Source of the DNA: Nitrospiraceae bacterium
Lineage (GTDB): Bacteria > Nitrospirota > Nitrospiria > Nitrospirales > Nitrospiraceae
DNA length: 64,000 nt
Assembly (NCBI GenBank): GCA_919902505.1
Contig: CAKKRE010000016.1
Coordinates: forward strand, 62,001 to 126,000
Direction: 5' to 3'
Made by a program: the position numbers and the translations under genes. This document shows, in pieces, positions 27,002 to 36,327 of this stretch. The number at the start of each line of letters is the position of its first letter. The first letter of the stretch is position 1. Under the pieces are notes generated by a model. The model was not told the DNA's origin. It did no database searches and saw only the letters and a list, made by a program, of their open reading frames with translations.

Positions 27002-28279
27002 CTAGCACCCCTGCCATGATTCCATAAGTTGTGCCGTCGACTGACTCTGCCTCTGTGCTGTTTGTGTCGCCGGAGCCCCCGGCTCGCCTTCGCTGCCGAC
27101 CTCCTCCAGCACCACAGGCGCCGCCAGAGAGGCGCCTGGTTGCGACGGCGTGACGTCACGCGAGGCTTGAACAAGGCTACTGAATGCGCCGTCCTTCCGT
27201 GCAGCGCAGCGGCTGGTCAATAACGGGGCCGGGGGAGCCGGAGCGTCCTGGGGAAGCAGCACCGCGGCGCGATTCAAGAACGCCACAGGCTCGACAGGAT
27301 TGGCCGTATTCACGCTTGCTGCATTCGCGGTAGGAAGAGGCGGAAGCCCGCCAAGATTCACCCCCACGACCTGGATTTGCGTCACACGTTGATTGAACGG
27401 ATTCGTCGTCGTGTTGACCTGCGCTCCTGTCGGCACGCTCACATTCGGGCTCACATCGATAGAGGCGGGAATCACTCCTCCGCCACCCGCGACAATCAGA
27501 GTCCCGGGAAGGGCTTGGACCTGCCCGTTTCCTGACGCGCCGGAAAAAGGATTGCCGACAAATGGCTGAACACTCATCTCGCCGGCCGAGCTCGTACTGC
27601 CGAGCATGACTCGCTGCGCGCTGATTTTCGATCCATTGATCTGAATCCCTCCCCCCATCAAGCCGAGTACAGCCCCGGTCTGGAGCACCGTTGAGGCAGA
27701 AGATAAGACGATCGAACCGTAGGGGCCCTGCCCGAAAAACCCGAAGGAAACAGGCGAGCCGACCGACAAGGTCGAGTCGAAGGCCAGGAGACCGGTGTTG
27801 GCCGTAAAGATTCCGCCATCACTCAAACGCAATTGCTGAGCGGTGCTGAAATAGGCAGACCCTGACACGTTCAGTTGAGCTGTAGGGCCGAACACGATCC
27901 CGGAAGGATTGATGAAGAACAGGTTCGCGTTGAGCGCTTGAACCGTACCATTAATGTTGGATGGCGATCCCCCGATCACCCGACTGATGACGTTGGACAC
28001 GCCACCGGGATTCACGAACGCCGCCACATCCCCCGTGCCGACGGAGAATTGATTGAAGCTATGAAAGAGGTTCGGGCCGCTTCCCGGTCTGGTTCCGCCG
28101 GTAATGTTCGTGGTATTGCCCGAGGTGCTCAGGGAGGTCCCAAGACCGCCCGGCCCGGAGGGGGTCGCGACGATGTTCGTCGCCTGGCCATAGGCGATCG
28201 ACCCCGTATGGCCCGCGAGCATCAGGAAGGCGAGTAACCCATGAATGAACAGCGGCAGTCCTGCGGGGCGACACGTCAT
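27002..28279 (-). CDS. Short two-partner-secretion exoprotein TpsA with filamentous-haemagglutinin N-terminal domain
   Basis: The 425-residue product has a signal peptide ending near GSIAYGQA and a TPS domain (about 30-270): the GGTRPGSGPNLFHSFNQFSVGTGDVAAF and LFFINPSGIVFGPTAQLNV blocks (NPSG standing for the usual NPNG) are the parts recognised by the TpsB partner. The rest is beta-rich and Gly/Ser/Asn-rich, without the long repeats of large haemagglutinins, and ends with a single-Cys-pair motif SRCAARKDG. Such proteins are exported across the outer membrane and may act at the cell surface. ATG 28279 has GAGGAG eight bases upstream. It follows tpsB by 136 bases. Confidence 0.85.
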   Translation of the reverse strand: MTCRPAGLPLFIHGLLAFLMLAGHTGSIAYGQATNIVATPSGPGGLGTSLSTSGNTTNITGGTRPGSGPNLFHSFNQFSVGTGDVAAFVNPGGVSNVISRVIGGSPSNINGTVQALNANLFFINPSGIVFGPTAQLNVSGSAYFSTAQQLRLSDGGIFTANTGLLAFDSTLSVGSPVSFGFFGQGPYGSIVLSSASTVLQTGAVLGLMGGGIQINGSKISAQRVMLGSTSSAGEMSVQPFVGNPFSGASGNGQVQALPGTLIVAGGGGVIPASIDVSPNVSVPTGAQVNTTTNPFNQRVTQIQVVGVNLGGLPPLPTANAASVNTANPVEPVAFLNRAAVLLPQDAPAPPAPLLTSRCAARKDGAFSSLVQASRDVTPSQPGASLAAPVVLEEVGSEGEPGAPATQTAQRQSQSTAQLMESWQGC

Positions 28280-28415
28280 GGTGATTCTCCTCATGTGATA
28301 AGAGAGGACGGCCTCCTCTCTTACCCTAAACGGCACACAACTTCAACACGCATAACCCCTTACTCCGTGAGACGCCCCCTGTAGGACACCATCCCTCGGC
28401 CCTGGCCATTCGCCC

Positions 28416-30233
28416 CTAGAACGCCTCTACCACCAGTTGCAGATGGATGCCGTGATCCTGCAGGTTGTTGCGGTCGGTATCGTACCGCTTCAACTGTTTT
28501 CCATAATAGAGTTCGAAATGACTCCCGCGCCAGAAATTCCAGATGACGCCGGCACCCAGACTCGCCAACGTTTTCGGGGGGGTACCGGGCGTCTGGGCCG
28601 TCGTTTGCCAGCCGTGACCCAAATCGAAGAAGGGCGCGAGAAAGACTGAATCCACACCGGCCTTCGTCGTATACACCGGAACCCGCGCCTCGATCGATAA
28701 CATGGCGGCATTGTCACGAATCAGCGTGAATTCCCGATAGCCGCGCACGCTGTACCGGCCGCCGACCGCAATCTGTTCGAGAGGGAACAGGTGGTCGTTG
28801 GACAATTGAACGACTCCCCGGCTGACCAACTGCGTGCGCCATAAGGGAAGCTGGCGGATCCACTGAGCCTCTCCCAACCAGGAGAAGAAACGCGCATCCG
28901 GCAGGTTCGGATCGCCGTTCGCGGTCGCCCCCATGGCTCCGACACCGACGGAGAAACGTGATAACAGGGAAATCACCTGTTCGGCGGAACGGCGGGCATA
29001 TTCCTGACCGAAGCGGAGTGAGGTTACGCGGAACTTCCCGTTCGGCGACCCAGTGATGAGCTCGAACGGATTCCCTCCTAACGTGCTTTCATTCCGGGCA
29101 TGTTCGCCCGTGAGGGAAAAGGCCAGCTCCTGGTCGGCCGTCCGGATGACGGGATGTCTGACCGACAGCCCGAAAATCTGAGCCTTGTTCTTGATATCCA
29201 ACGCATCGAACGGCGATTCCTCGACTCCGAAATCGAACCGGCGATATTGCAGCGCGACGGTGGTGTCACGCGGGCCTACCGGAATTTCGTATTTAAAGTT
29301 GAGCATCGGATTCACCCCGGCCGACCGCCCGTATTGCAAACTCAGCGTATCGCCGAAGCCCAGCAGGTTCTGGTGAGCCAGCGTGATGAACCCTTGCTCC
29401 GCACCCACGACCGGAGACTGGTAGTTGTTGAATTCCAGCCAGGCCTTCAAGGGATTGGCTTCCTTCACTTTCACGTTCAGCGTATTCTCCCCAAGAGTCG
29501 CGCCCGGTAACAGTTCGGCGTTGATCCGTTCGATCCGGGGATTGGCCTGCATCACGCGCAACCGTTCCTGGAGTGCTTCGACATGCAGCGGAGGACCGGC
29601 TGCCAGATTGACCCGGCTCTGAAAATAGGAGGGCCGGAACCACTTGGTATCCTCGACATTCACCTGCGTAATCTTTCCCTCGATGATCTGCATGGTCAGG
29701 ACGCCGTCCGCGACATCCTGCTCCGGGACCACCGCACCGGAGGTTAAATATCCATGGTTGACGTAGTAGTACGTGAGAGCCAGGCGCAACGATTCCAGAT
29801 CCTCCGCCGTCAGCTCGCGATTGGTATAGGGCGAAGTGACTTCGGAGAGCTGTTGCGAGGTGAAGGCGGTATTGCCGATCAGCCGGATATCCTTCACCAT
29901 AATCTTGGGCCCCTTGGCCGCCTGATCGAGTGCACTTGGGGGGCGGGGTGCCGGCACCTCAATAGCGGGAGGCTGTGCGGGAGGCGGGACGACAGGCAAT
30001 TGCGGCAATTTCGGGGGCAACGGACCGAGCTGGGAGCCGGTCTGCGAATAGACCGGCGTTGCCAGCGCACCGAGCAGCAGAATAGCCGTCACCCCGGCAA
30101 AGACTCGACGCCACCCCTCCCGCCCTCGGCTTCCCCTCTGGTGACGTGACGGACCGCCAGGAACCGCCGCACCCGCACAGGCCGCCTCATTGCCCCCTGC
30201 TTCTTGCCCCATACACTTCTTCACGCAAGCCAT
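28416..30233 (-). CDS. TpsB outer-membrane transporter (ShlB/FhaC/HecB family)
   Basis: TpsB secretes its TpsA partner across the outer membrane. The 605-residue product has a long basic N-terminus and a hydrophobic signal segment (GVTAILLLGALATPVYSQ), a proline-rich linker (PKLPQLPVVPPPAQPP), two POTRA domains (KDIRLIGNTAFTSQQLS and the VLTMQIIEGKITQVNVED region) and a 16-strand barrel. The barrel shows RGYREFTLIRDNAAMLSIEARVP and ends in a C-terminal Phe, as outer-membrane proteins do. The frame is open to 30398; ATG 30233 has GGGGAGG six bases upstream. It is the first gene of the operon. Confidence 0.9.
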   Translation of the reverse strand: MACVKKCMGQEAGGNEAACAGAAVPGGPSRHQRGSRGREGWRRVFAGVTAILLLGALATPVYSQTGSQLGPLPPKLPQLPVVPPPAQPPAIEVPAPRPPSALDQAAKGPKIMVKDIRLIGNTAFTSQQLSEVTSPYTNRELTAEDLESLRLALTYYYVNHGYLTSGAVVPEQDVADGVLTMQIIEGKITQVNVEDTKWFRPSYFQSRVNLAAGPPLHVEALQERLRVMQANPRIERINAELLPGATLGENTLNVKVKEANPLKAWLEFNNYQSPVVGAEQGFITLAHQNLLGFGDTLSLQYGRSAGVNPMLNFKYEIPVGPRDTTVALQYRRFDFGVEESPFDALDIKNKAQIFGLSVRHPVIRTADQELAFSLTGEHARNESTLGGNPFELITGSPNGKFRVTSLRFGQEYARRSAEQVISLLSRFSVGVGAMGATANGDPNLPDARFFSWLGEAQWIRQLPLWRTQLVSRGVVQLSNDHLFPLEQIAVGGRYSVRGYREFTLIRDNAAMLSIEARVPVYTTKAGVDSVFLAPFFDLGHGWQTTAQTPGTPPKTLASLGAGVIWNFWRGSHFELYYGKQLKRYDTDRNNLQDHGIHLQLVVEAF

Positions 30234-30680
30234 CAAGGCCTCCCCTCTTTCTTGATGACGGGGCACAATGGTCCATCGATCCGGTGCCCGTAGAATCATC
30301 CGCCAGTAATAAACGTGTTCCATTCCATGTCTGCTGAATCGCGGGCACATTGCTCTCTCGAAGAAACACACCCCTTCTCTGGCTATAGAACCAGGCAACG
30401 CGATACGAATCTCTTGGGGAGTATGGCCTGCGAAGGATTTGCTTATAACATGTCTCGAAACAAAATACTCCTAGCCATAACAAGTTTTTTCGCCGGATCG
30501 ACATCGCGGGATTGAGGGGAGGCAATTACTTATGAGAGGACCTCGTTACGGCTGGAGCGAGGGGCCGAGAAAATCAGCGGTCGAGTTGCAGCGTGCTTCC
30601 TTTAAAATGCCGGACGATAACAAGAGTCAGAGCAACGTCGTTGCGGAACCGGTCACCCCGACCTGAAGGTTTGGAACAGG
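30234..30680. other. Intergenic region upstream of the TPS operon and downstream of tnaA
   Basis: No gene is supported in these 447 bases. The part near 30440-30500 is AT-rich and probably holds the TPS-operon promoter, but I could not pick a clear -35/-10 pair. Near tnaA there are small hairpins (GCAACGTCGTTGC at 30632-30644; GACCTG/CAGGTC close to 30660) that could help terminate the leftward catabolic operon. Confidence 0.4.
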
Positions 30681-32072
30681 TCACCTTGTCACAACCGGCG
30701 CCCACTCCTCGAACCGGGCCGTAAAGTGCCGCAGCAGGGGAGCCTCATAGGTCATGACCAATCCCCCGATGGTGTCACGGTGAGTGAACAGGTCGGCGAT
30801 GGATTCGGCGACATACGTAATCTGCATATTCGTATAGACGCGACGAGGAATGGCCAACCGCACCAATTCCAATTCTGGATAATTGGTCCCTCCCGTTACC
30901 GGGTCTCGTTTCCCGAACATCACCGTCCCGATTTCCACCCCGCGAATACCGAATTCCCGATACAGCGCCACTGCGAGGGCTTGGGCAGGAAACTGGTCTT
31001 GTGGAATCTGCGGCAGAAACTCTTTGGCGTTGAGATAGACGGCGTGCCCCCCGATCGGCTTGAGAATCGGCACCCTGCCGTTGTCCAACAGCTCTCCCAG
31101 GTAGCGCACCTGACTGATCCGAAACCGGAGGTACTCTTCGTCAAGCACTTCCTCAAGCCCCCTGGCCATCGCTTCAAGGTCGCGCCCAGCGAGCCCGCCA
31201 TAGGTCGGAAACCCTTCCACCAGAATCAGCATGTTCGTGATGTCCTGCGTCCAGCGCTCATCATTGAGACCGAGGAATCCACCGATGTTGACCAGACCGT
31301 CCTTTTTGGCCGACATGGTGCAGCCGTCGCCATAACTGAACAGTTCCCTGGCGATCTCCCGCACCGACGTATCCTCGTAGCCGGACTCACGTTCCTTGAT
31401 GAAGAAACAATTCTCCGCGAAGCGGCAGGCATCGAAGATGAGCGGGATGCCATAACGATTCAGCAGTGCGCGCGTCCGGCGAATGTTCTCCATCGAGACA
31501 GGTTGACCACCGCCGCTGTTATTGGTAATGGTGACCATCGCCAGAGGAATGCGTTCCCGCCCCACGCGGTTGATCGTCTCCTCCAGCCGCAGCACATCCA
31601 TGTTTCCCTTAAACGGCAGTTCGCAATGTGGATCGTAGGCCTCCTTGATCACCAGATCGAGCGCCTCCGCCCCCTGATGCTCAACGTTGGCTCTGGTCGT
31701 ATCAAAATGGATATTGTTCGGGACAGACATACCGGGCTTGACGACCGTCGAAAACAAGAGGTTCTCGGCCATCCTTCCCTGATGGGTAGGAATGACATGG
31801 CGATAGCCGAATATCGAACGCACCACCGCTTCCAAGTGGTAGTAATTCTTGCTGCCGGCGTACGATTCGTCACCCAGCATCAGGCCGGCCCATTGGTGAT
31901 CGCTCATAGCGGAGGTGCCGCTGTCGGTGAGCAGATCGACGTAGACACTGTCGGCAGGAACGTGAAAGAGATTGTAGCCCGCCTCGCGAAGCAAACGGTC
32001 GCGCTCCTCGCGGGTCGTCCGTTTGATCGGCTCGACGACTTTGATCTTGAACGGCTCGGATGGAAACTTCAC
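30681..32072 (-). CDS. tnaA: Tryptophanase family beta-eliminating lyase
   Basis: The 463-residue PLP enzyme shows the tryptophanase/tyrosine phenol-lyase blocks: PTHQGRMAENLLFS, TITNNSGGGQPVSM, DACRFAENCFFIKERE, the PLP lysine in MSAKKDG and EGFPTYGGLAGRDLEAM. Family members split Trp (or Tyr) into indole (phenol), pyruvate and ammonia. Length and sequence favour tryptophanase, but I cannot exclude tyrosine phenol-lyase. GTG 32072 overlaps the stop of the HTH gene by four bases, so the two are translationally coupled. It ends the leftward operon. No TnaC-like leader peptide is seen, and the start has no classical Trp attenuator. Confidence 0.85.
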   Translation of the reverse strand: MKFPSEPFKIKVVEPIKRTTREERDRLLREAGYNLFHVPADSVYVDLLTDSGTSAMSDHQWAGLMLGDESYAGSKNYYHLEAVVRSIFGYRHVIPTHQGRMAENLLFSTVVKPGMSVPNNIHFDTTRANVEHQGAEALDLVIKEAYDPHCELPFKGNMDVLRLEETINRVGRERIPLAMVTITNNSGGGQPVSMENIRRTRALLNRYGIPLIFDACRFAENCFFIKERESGYEDTSVREIARELFSYGDGCTMSAKKDGLVNIGGFLGLNDERWTQDITNMLILVEGFPTYGGLAGRDLEAMARGLEEVLDEEYLRFRISQVRYLGELLDNGRVPILKPIGGHAVYLNAKEFLPQIPQDQFPAQALAVALYREFGIRGVEIGTVMFGKRDPVTGGTNYPELELVRLAIPRRVYTNMQITYVAESIADLFTHRDTIGGLVMTYEAPLLRHFTARFEEWAPVVTR

Positions 32073-33031
32073 CGTCGGCCTTTCAGGTATCGCGCGATGT
32101 GCGCCCGAAAAGGAGAAGCCGCTTCATAGTCGAATACGTATCGCGTCATATCGAACAGAGTGGCCGGGTTCAGATCGCGCAGGAGGTCTGCCTTCCAGGT
32201 AATTTCCAGCTGGCTGATCATTGTGATCAGCGTCGGTTTTCCCGATTTGCCGAGCGGGACCTGCCCATACGATTGAGAAAAGATCAGAATCTCGTCGTCG
32301 AACATCGCCGCATTGATATCCTGGGGCGCGCCTTGTTTGCGGTAGTCCTCTTCGAATCGCACGAAGGCGGGAGACCGCTCCAATTCATCGCGAAATGCAA
32401 AATAGATTTTGATGCCGGCTCGACGCTGATCCTCCATGACCTCGATGGCATCCGTCACCAACGAGTCCTGCCGCATCTGCTCCTCCGACAACACGAGCAA
32501 GCGGCGAATCGTCACACCCCGCCTTGTCGCCTCCTGGTTGGCCAGCAGGTAGCTCGGATAGAGCGCCTCCCCCTTCTTCCAGATATTCCACCGTTCCATG
32601 ACGGCATCGATCGAACGCTCCGCCGTTTCGACCAGCCTCACCGCTTCCGCGTTGGCCGCCGCACCCTGATAGATCAACGATTGGGATTCCAGCTGTCGCA
32701 GCTCCCGTCCGATCGCCGCCACTTTCTTCGGCAGATATTTAGGGCTCTTCGGCACGTGCAGCATGACATCCACCGCGGTGCGGGCGAGCGTCCAATATTC
32801 CTTTGCGGCGCTGGGCGCCTTATCTTTTTGGGCGACCAGCAGCAGTTCCACCGGATTTTTATCCAACAGCTTGGCCATCTTGATGCAGAGTTCGGGCTTG
32901 GGAATTTTGAGGCCGCGCCGCATGAGATTCGCTTCGGGTTGAGCAATGCCCAATTTTTCCGCCAGCGCGTAATCGCTGCTCAATCCATACCGCTCCTTTA
33001 CCGCGTCAAAGTAACTGGCAATCTCCATCAT
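32069..33031 (-). CDS. HTH regulator fused to a conserved domain of unknown function
   Basis: Residues 1-70 of 320 form a Cro/CI-like HTH (ASYFDAVKERYGLSSDYALAEKLGIAQPEANLMRRGLKIPKPEL) similar to small phage-type repressors. Residues about 100-320 are a separate alpha/beta region with RRLLVLSEEQMRQDSLVTDAIEVMEDQRRAGIKIYFAFRDE, then FDDEILIFSQ, resembling the ligand-sensing or phospholipase-D-like half seen in some regulators; I cannot name the family. It is translationally coupled to tnaA, which suggests that it controls tryptophanase expression, perhaps by sensing an amino acid. ATG 33031 has GGTGGGGG upstream, and a second ATG directly follows. Confidence 0.7.
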   Translation of the reverse strand: MMEIASYFDAVKERYGLSSDYALAEKLGIAQPEANLMRRGLKIPKPELCIKMAKLLDKNPVELLLVAQKDKAPSAAKEYWTLARTAVDVMLHVPKSPKYLPKKVAAIGRELRQLESQSLIYQGAAANAEAVRLVETAERSIDAVMERWNIWKKGEALYPSYLLANQEATRRGVTIRRLLVLSEEQMRQDSLVTDAIEVMEDQRRAGIKIYFAFRDELERSPAFVRFEEDYRKQGAPQDINAAMFDDEILIFSQSYGQVPLGKSGKPTLITMISQLEITWKADLLRDLNPATLFDMTRYVFDYEAASPFRAHIARYLKGRR

Positions 33032-33121
33032 CGAACCCCCACCGAATGTTGATCATTCCAGGACCGGACGAGCCGAATACACCATCACGCATCTTTCGGC
33101 ATGCTTGTCCTATGCCGGTTC

Positions 33122-35047
33122 TCACCCTTTGGCGGAGGCGCAGGCCACATGTTCTTTGCCGGCCGCCATGCCACGCTCGACCGAGTGACAACGAATGATG
33201 CCTTCTTCCAACCAATCGACTTGTCCGGAAAGCACGGCTTTTGCCAGACGATACACGACGGTGTCGTCATCGCACGACGAGGTCCGCAGTGCGAGCAACG
33301 GCGCGGGATTGAATTCTGCTTTGGTTCTCGAACAGAAGTAGGTGACGAGGCTCTGAACATGCGCCTTGTCTCGGAGTTCCTTCTGCGACTTGTACCACAG
33401 CAACGTTTCGACGGCAAAGAGATGCAGACCGGCCTTCACCAGACGCGTCATCAACAGTTGTTTCCGTGCAAGACCCTGTCGATGACGTGCCGTGACCCAC
33501 AACATCGTTTGTGCCAGTTCACGACTCTTCCGTGCCACGAAACGCTCCCAGACCATATCGAACGTGCCCGGTTCCGCGCCATCCTTCTCATAGACGGACA
33601 AGGCATTGACGGATCTGGCCGCGGTCTTCACGAAGAACGGCGTGGCCCGCAACATCTCCGTGATCTGGAACTCCAGGAAGGCCTGGCCATGCGTAAAATA
33701 CTCCGCCAGGCCTTCCCTCCCGATCCAAAGCGTCAAGATCCCGTTGCTCCCTTCCCAGATCACGTTGATGAGCGCGTCGCGGATCATCCGTTCGATCGGT
33801 ACCGGCAGGTCTCCATGGAGACGCAGCGAATCCGGCGTCTCAAATGCGCGCCCGCCATAGATACGAAACAGATCCAGCAACGATTCCAGGAGCCATTCCG
33901 TGGCGAGAATTTTTGCCGCCGCGGACTCCAGCCGCACATCCTGCTTCGTATCGGCCCAGATGCCCGTGATCTTCACGATGGCTTCCAACGCCAGCACCCG
34001 CGAAGCCATCAACACAATCTTCGCGCCGATATCCGTGTGTTCGCCGATCGGACGGTCATATTGAACCCGCTGCTGCGCGCGCAGACGGGCCAGCCACAGA
34101 CACTGTTTGAGATTCCCCAGGCAGGCGGCGGGAAGCGTGAGCCGTCCCACGGTCAGGCTCTCCAGCGCGCGTCGCAGGCCGTCGCCCTCTGCCCCCAGCC
34201 GGTCTGCCACCGGCACAAAAACCTCGCGCAGATGCACCTGACCGTTATAGATGCCCCGCACACCCATAAAGCTGAGCCGAGTGCAACGGCACCCCCGCGA
34301 CTGTGTGTCGACCACAAAGGCCCCGAACCGCCGTTCCTCCTTGGGACGGTGGATCTCATGCGGCGCGTCCACAATTTGCGCAATGACGACGAGCAGTGAC
34401 GCCAAGAATTCATGGTCCTCGCGAGGCGCGTTCGTCGTGTACAACTTCTCACCCGTGAGACGATAGCCCACCAGGGCGCCGCTTTCCTGTACCGGGATCG
34501 CATAGGTTTTGAGATCCCAGATATCGCATCCGGCCTCCTTTTCCGTCAGCGCAAATCCGGAAATGTCTCCTCTGGCAAGACGGGGTAGCAATCGCTGTTG
34601 CTGTTCATGATTCCCGATCAGCTTCACGGGTTCCGCCACCCCGATCGAATTGTGCGCCGAGAGCAGGACGGTAGTTGCCGCATCGTGACTGCCCAGGAGT
34701 GTCGCCACCGCGTGGTATTCCGACTGAGAAAGACCAAGCCCGCCGTAGCTGCGCGGGATTTTGATGCCGAACGCGCCGATCTGCCTGAACGCAGCAATCA
34801 CGTCCTCGCCGATCGCGCCGTCCCGATCGATCGCTTCCGGATCCACTTTCTCGACCAGCAGGAGGCGGAGGGTGTCGAGAAATTCCTTCGCCGCTTCGCC
34901 CTGGTCTGGAATCGAAACTGAGGTAAACAGCTGCCTTCGAACCTTTCCCTCGAAAAGACCTGAAATAAATCCAGCATACGCTCGCCTGTCACGGGAGGCC
35001 TCAGCAGCCGCGAGCGATCCCCTGAACATGTTTTCCCTTGTCGCCAT
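33122..35047 (-). CDS. Acyl-CoA dehydrogenase (long-chain, ACAD9/VLCAD-like)
   Basis: The 641-residue flavoenzyme oxidises acyl-CoA at the alpha-beta bond. It has the FAD/acyl-CoA core (GAFGIKIPRSYGGLGLSQSEY, FALTEKEAGCDIWDLKTYA, GVRGIYNGQ) and a C-terminal extension beyond the usual 380 residues, as in very-long-chain enzymes. Glu in VIWEGSNGILTLWIGREGL is in the catalytic-base region. It is clearly a paralogue of the gene that starts at 63545 (shared IERE/VIxxxxxxGAFGxKIP pattern). ATG 35047 lies in a 21-base gap after the patatin gene. Chain-length preference is unknown. Confidence 0.88.
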   Translation of the reverse strand: MATRENMFRGSLAAAEASRDRRAYAGFISGLFEGKVRRQLFTSVSIPDQGEAAKEFLDTLRLLLVEKVDPEAIDRDGAIGEDVIAAFRQIGAFGIKIPRSYGGLGLSQSEYHAVATLLGSHDAATTVLLSAHNSIGVAEPVKLIGNHEQQQRLLPRLARGDISGFALTEKEAGCDIWDLKTYAIPVQESGALVGYRLTGEKLYTTNAPREDHEFLASLLVVIAQIVDAPHEIHRPKEERRFGAFVVDTQSRGCRCTRLSFMGVRGIYNGQVHLREVFVPVADRLGAEGDGLRRALESLTVGRLTLPAACLGNLKQCLWLARLRAQQRVQYDRPIGEHTDIGAKIVLMASRVLALEAIVKITGIWADTKQDVRLESAAAKILATEWLLESLLDLFRIYGGRAFETPDSLRLHGDLPVPIERMIRDALINVIWEGSNGILTLWIGREGLAEYFTHGQAFLEFQITEMLRATPFFVKTAARSVNALSVYEKDGAEPGTFDMVWERFVARKSRELAQTMLWVTARHRQGLARKQLLMTRLVKAGLHLFAVETLLWYKSQKELRDKAHVQSLVTYFCSRTKAEFNPAPLLALRTSSCDDDTVVYRLAKAVLSGQVDWLEEGIIRCHSVERGMAAGKEHVACASAKG

Positions 35048-35068
35048 AGGTGCCTACTGCCGCCGTGA

Positions 35069-36289
35069 CTACTTCGCCTTGCGCCAGGCAGCGCCGACCC
35101 CGCCGACAGGCGCCGGTTTGACCCGGACCTGACGCGCTTGCGGAACGGAAACCGACGGGACGTGATTGAGCTGTGTGAGGCGCCGCTCCGCACGATCCTC
35201 GAATCTGGCGCGTGAAATGGCCATGCCGTGACAGGCGAACTGCGCGGACAGGTTGTCGAACCGGTCTCTTACCAACGCCATCACCGCCACATATCCGGCC
35301 CGGAGGAGATGGATGCGGTCGCGGTAGCTCAGAAAACTTCGTTCAAACAGGAGGGCATCGTCCTCCACCGGCGAAATGACCAAGACCTCTTTGGCCGGGT
35401 AGTCATGCTGAAAGAGCTCCAAGGCTTGGGAAAACCGCGCTTCAAAGTTGATCCGCGACGCCTGTTCGCCGATGGACAGAAACCCCCTCTCCCGCAACCG
35501 CTTGCTCCTCTTACCGGCGGCCGACAGCCCTTGCGATGCCCCACTGTGCGGGGCTCGTGTCATGGGGTTGATCATGATCATGAAATCCACCCCTTTTTGG
35601 ACGGCGACATCGAAGAAGGCCATGCGGCCGATGCCCGCATCGATATAGTCGCGGCCCTGGATTCGCACCGGACAGAAGTAAATCGGGACTGCGGAGGACG
35701 CCGTAACTGCGCGTGAGATCGGAACGTCCCGCCAGCCCTCCTCGCCGAACATGACACTGTCTCCTGTTTCCAGATCGATCGCCGGGATATAGAGTTCTTT
35801 CGAGAGTCCGGCAAAACTATCGCTCAACCCCCTGGTTTTGAAAATCATGGCCAGATAGCGGGCGAAGGGCTCCAAGGTATAGATGCCGCTCGGCAGCGCC
35901 TCTTGGGCCTTGTCGAGCAGGTCGATGAGCGTCATCTCGCCGTAGTGACGCACATAGAGCTTCAGCAGCGGGACGAGTTGCCGGGTCACCCGCCACACTG
36001 TCTTGAGCCCCTCGCCGATGGCGGGAGAAAACACATTACGATGATCGAAGTAGTAGGGTCTGGTGCCGGACAAATTCGTGTCCAGAATCTCCTGCGGCCT
36101 GACTCCATTGGCCAAGAGGGCCGCCGCCGTCGCTCCCGCACTCACGCCGACATACAGATCGAGATCGTTCATCGTCACGCCGTCCTCGAACAAATCATCC
36201 AATGCGGTCAACGCGCCGATTTCAAAGAGATAGCCGGTGAAGCCTCCCCCGCCTAATGCCAAGGCCCGCTTGCCGAACGCCGGTGCCAT
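35069..36289 (-). CDS. Patatin-like phospholipase
   Basis: The 406-residue protein begins with the patatin oxyanion loop ALGGGGFTGYLFEIGALTAL, the nucleophile elbow GVSAG (Ser50) and, mid-protein, the dyad Asp in DYIDAGIGR (DAG rather than the common DGG/DGA). It should be a serine acyl hydrolase that releases fatty acids from lipids and feeds the neighbouring beta-oxidation genes. No signal peptide is evident, so it is probably cytoplasmic. The frame starts at 36331, but ATG 36289 has AAAGGGG five bases upstream and gives the normal N-terminus. It lies in the same operon as ACAD (21-base gap) and enoyl-CoA hydratase (38-base gap). Confidence 0.86.
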   Translation of the reverse strand: MAPAFGKRALALGGGGFTGYLFEIGALTALDDLFEDGVTMNDLDLYVGVSAGATAAALLANGVRPQEILDTNLSGTRPYYFDHRNVFSPAIGEGLKTVWRVTRQLVPLLKLYVRHYGEMTLIDLLDKAQEALPSGIYTLEPFARYLAMIFKTRGLSDSFAGLSKELYIPAIDLETGDSVMFGEEGWRDVPISRAVTASSAVPIYFCPVRIQGRDYIDAGIGRMAFFDVAVQKGVDFMIMINPMTRAPHSGASQGLSAAGKRSKRLRERGFLSIGEQASRINFEARFSQALELFQHDYPAKEVLVISPVEDDALLFERSFLSYRDRIHLLRAGYVAVMALVRDRFDNLSAQFACHGMAISRARFEDRAERRLTQLNHVPSVSVPQARQVRVKPAPVGGVGAAWRKAK

Positions 36290-36327
36290 GTTGCCCCTTT
36301 CATCGGCTGAACCGCCTTCACAGGTCT

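Noticed and set aside
30681-32072. Tyrosine phenol-lyase
   Set aside because: Not excluded, but the sequence blocks resemble tryptophanase at least as well, and neither the operon nor the motifs point to phenol.
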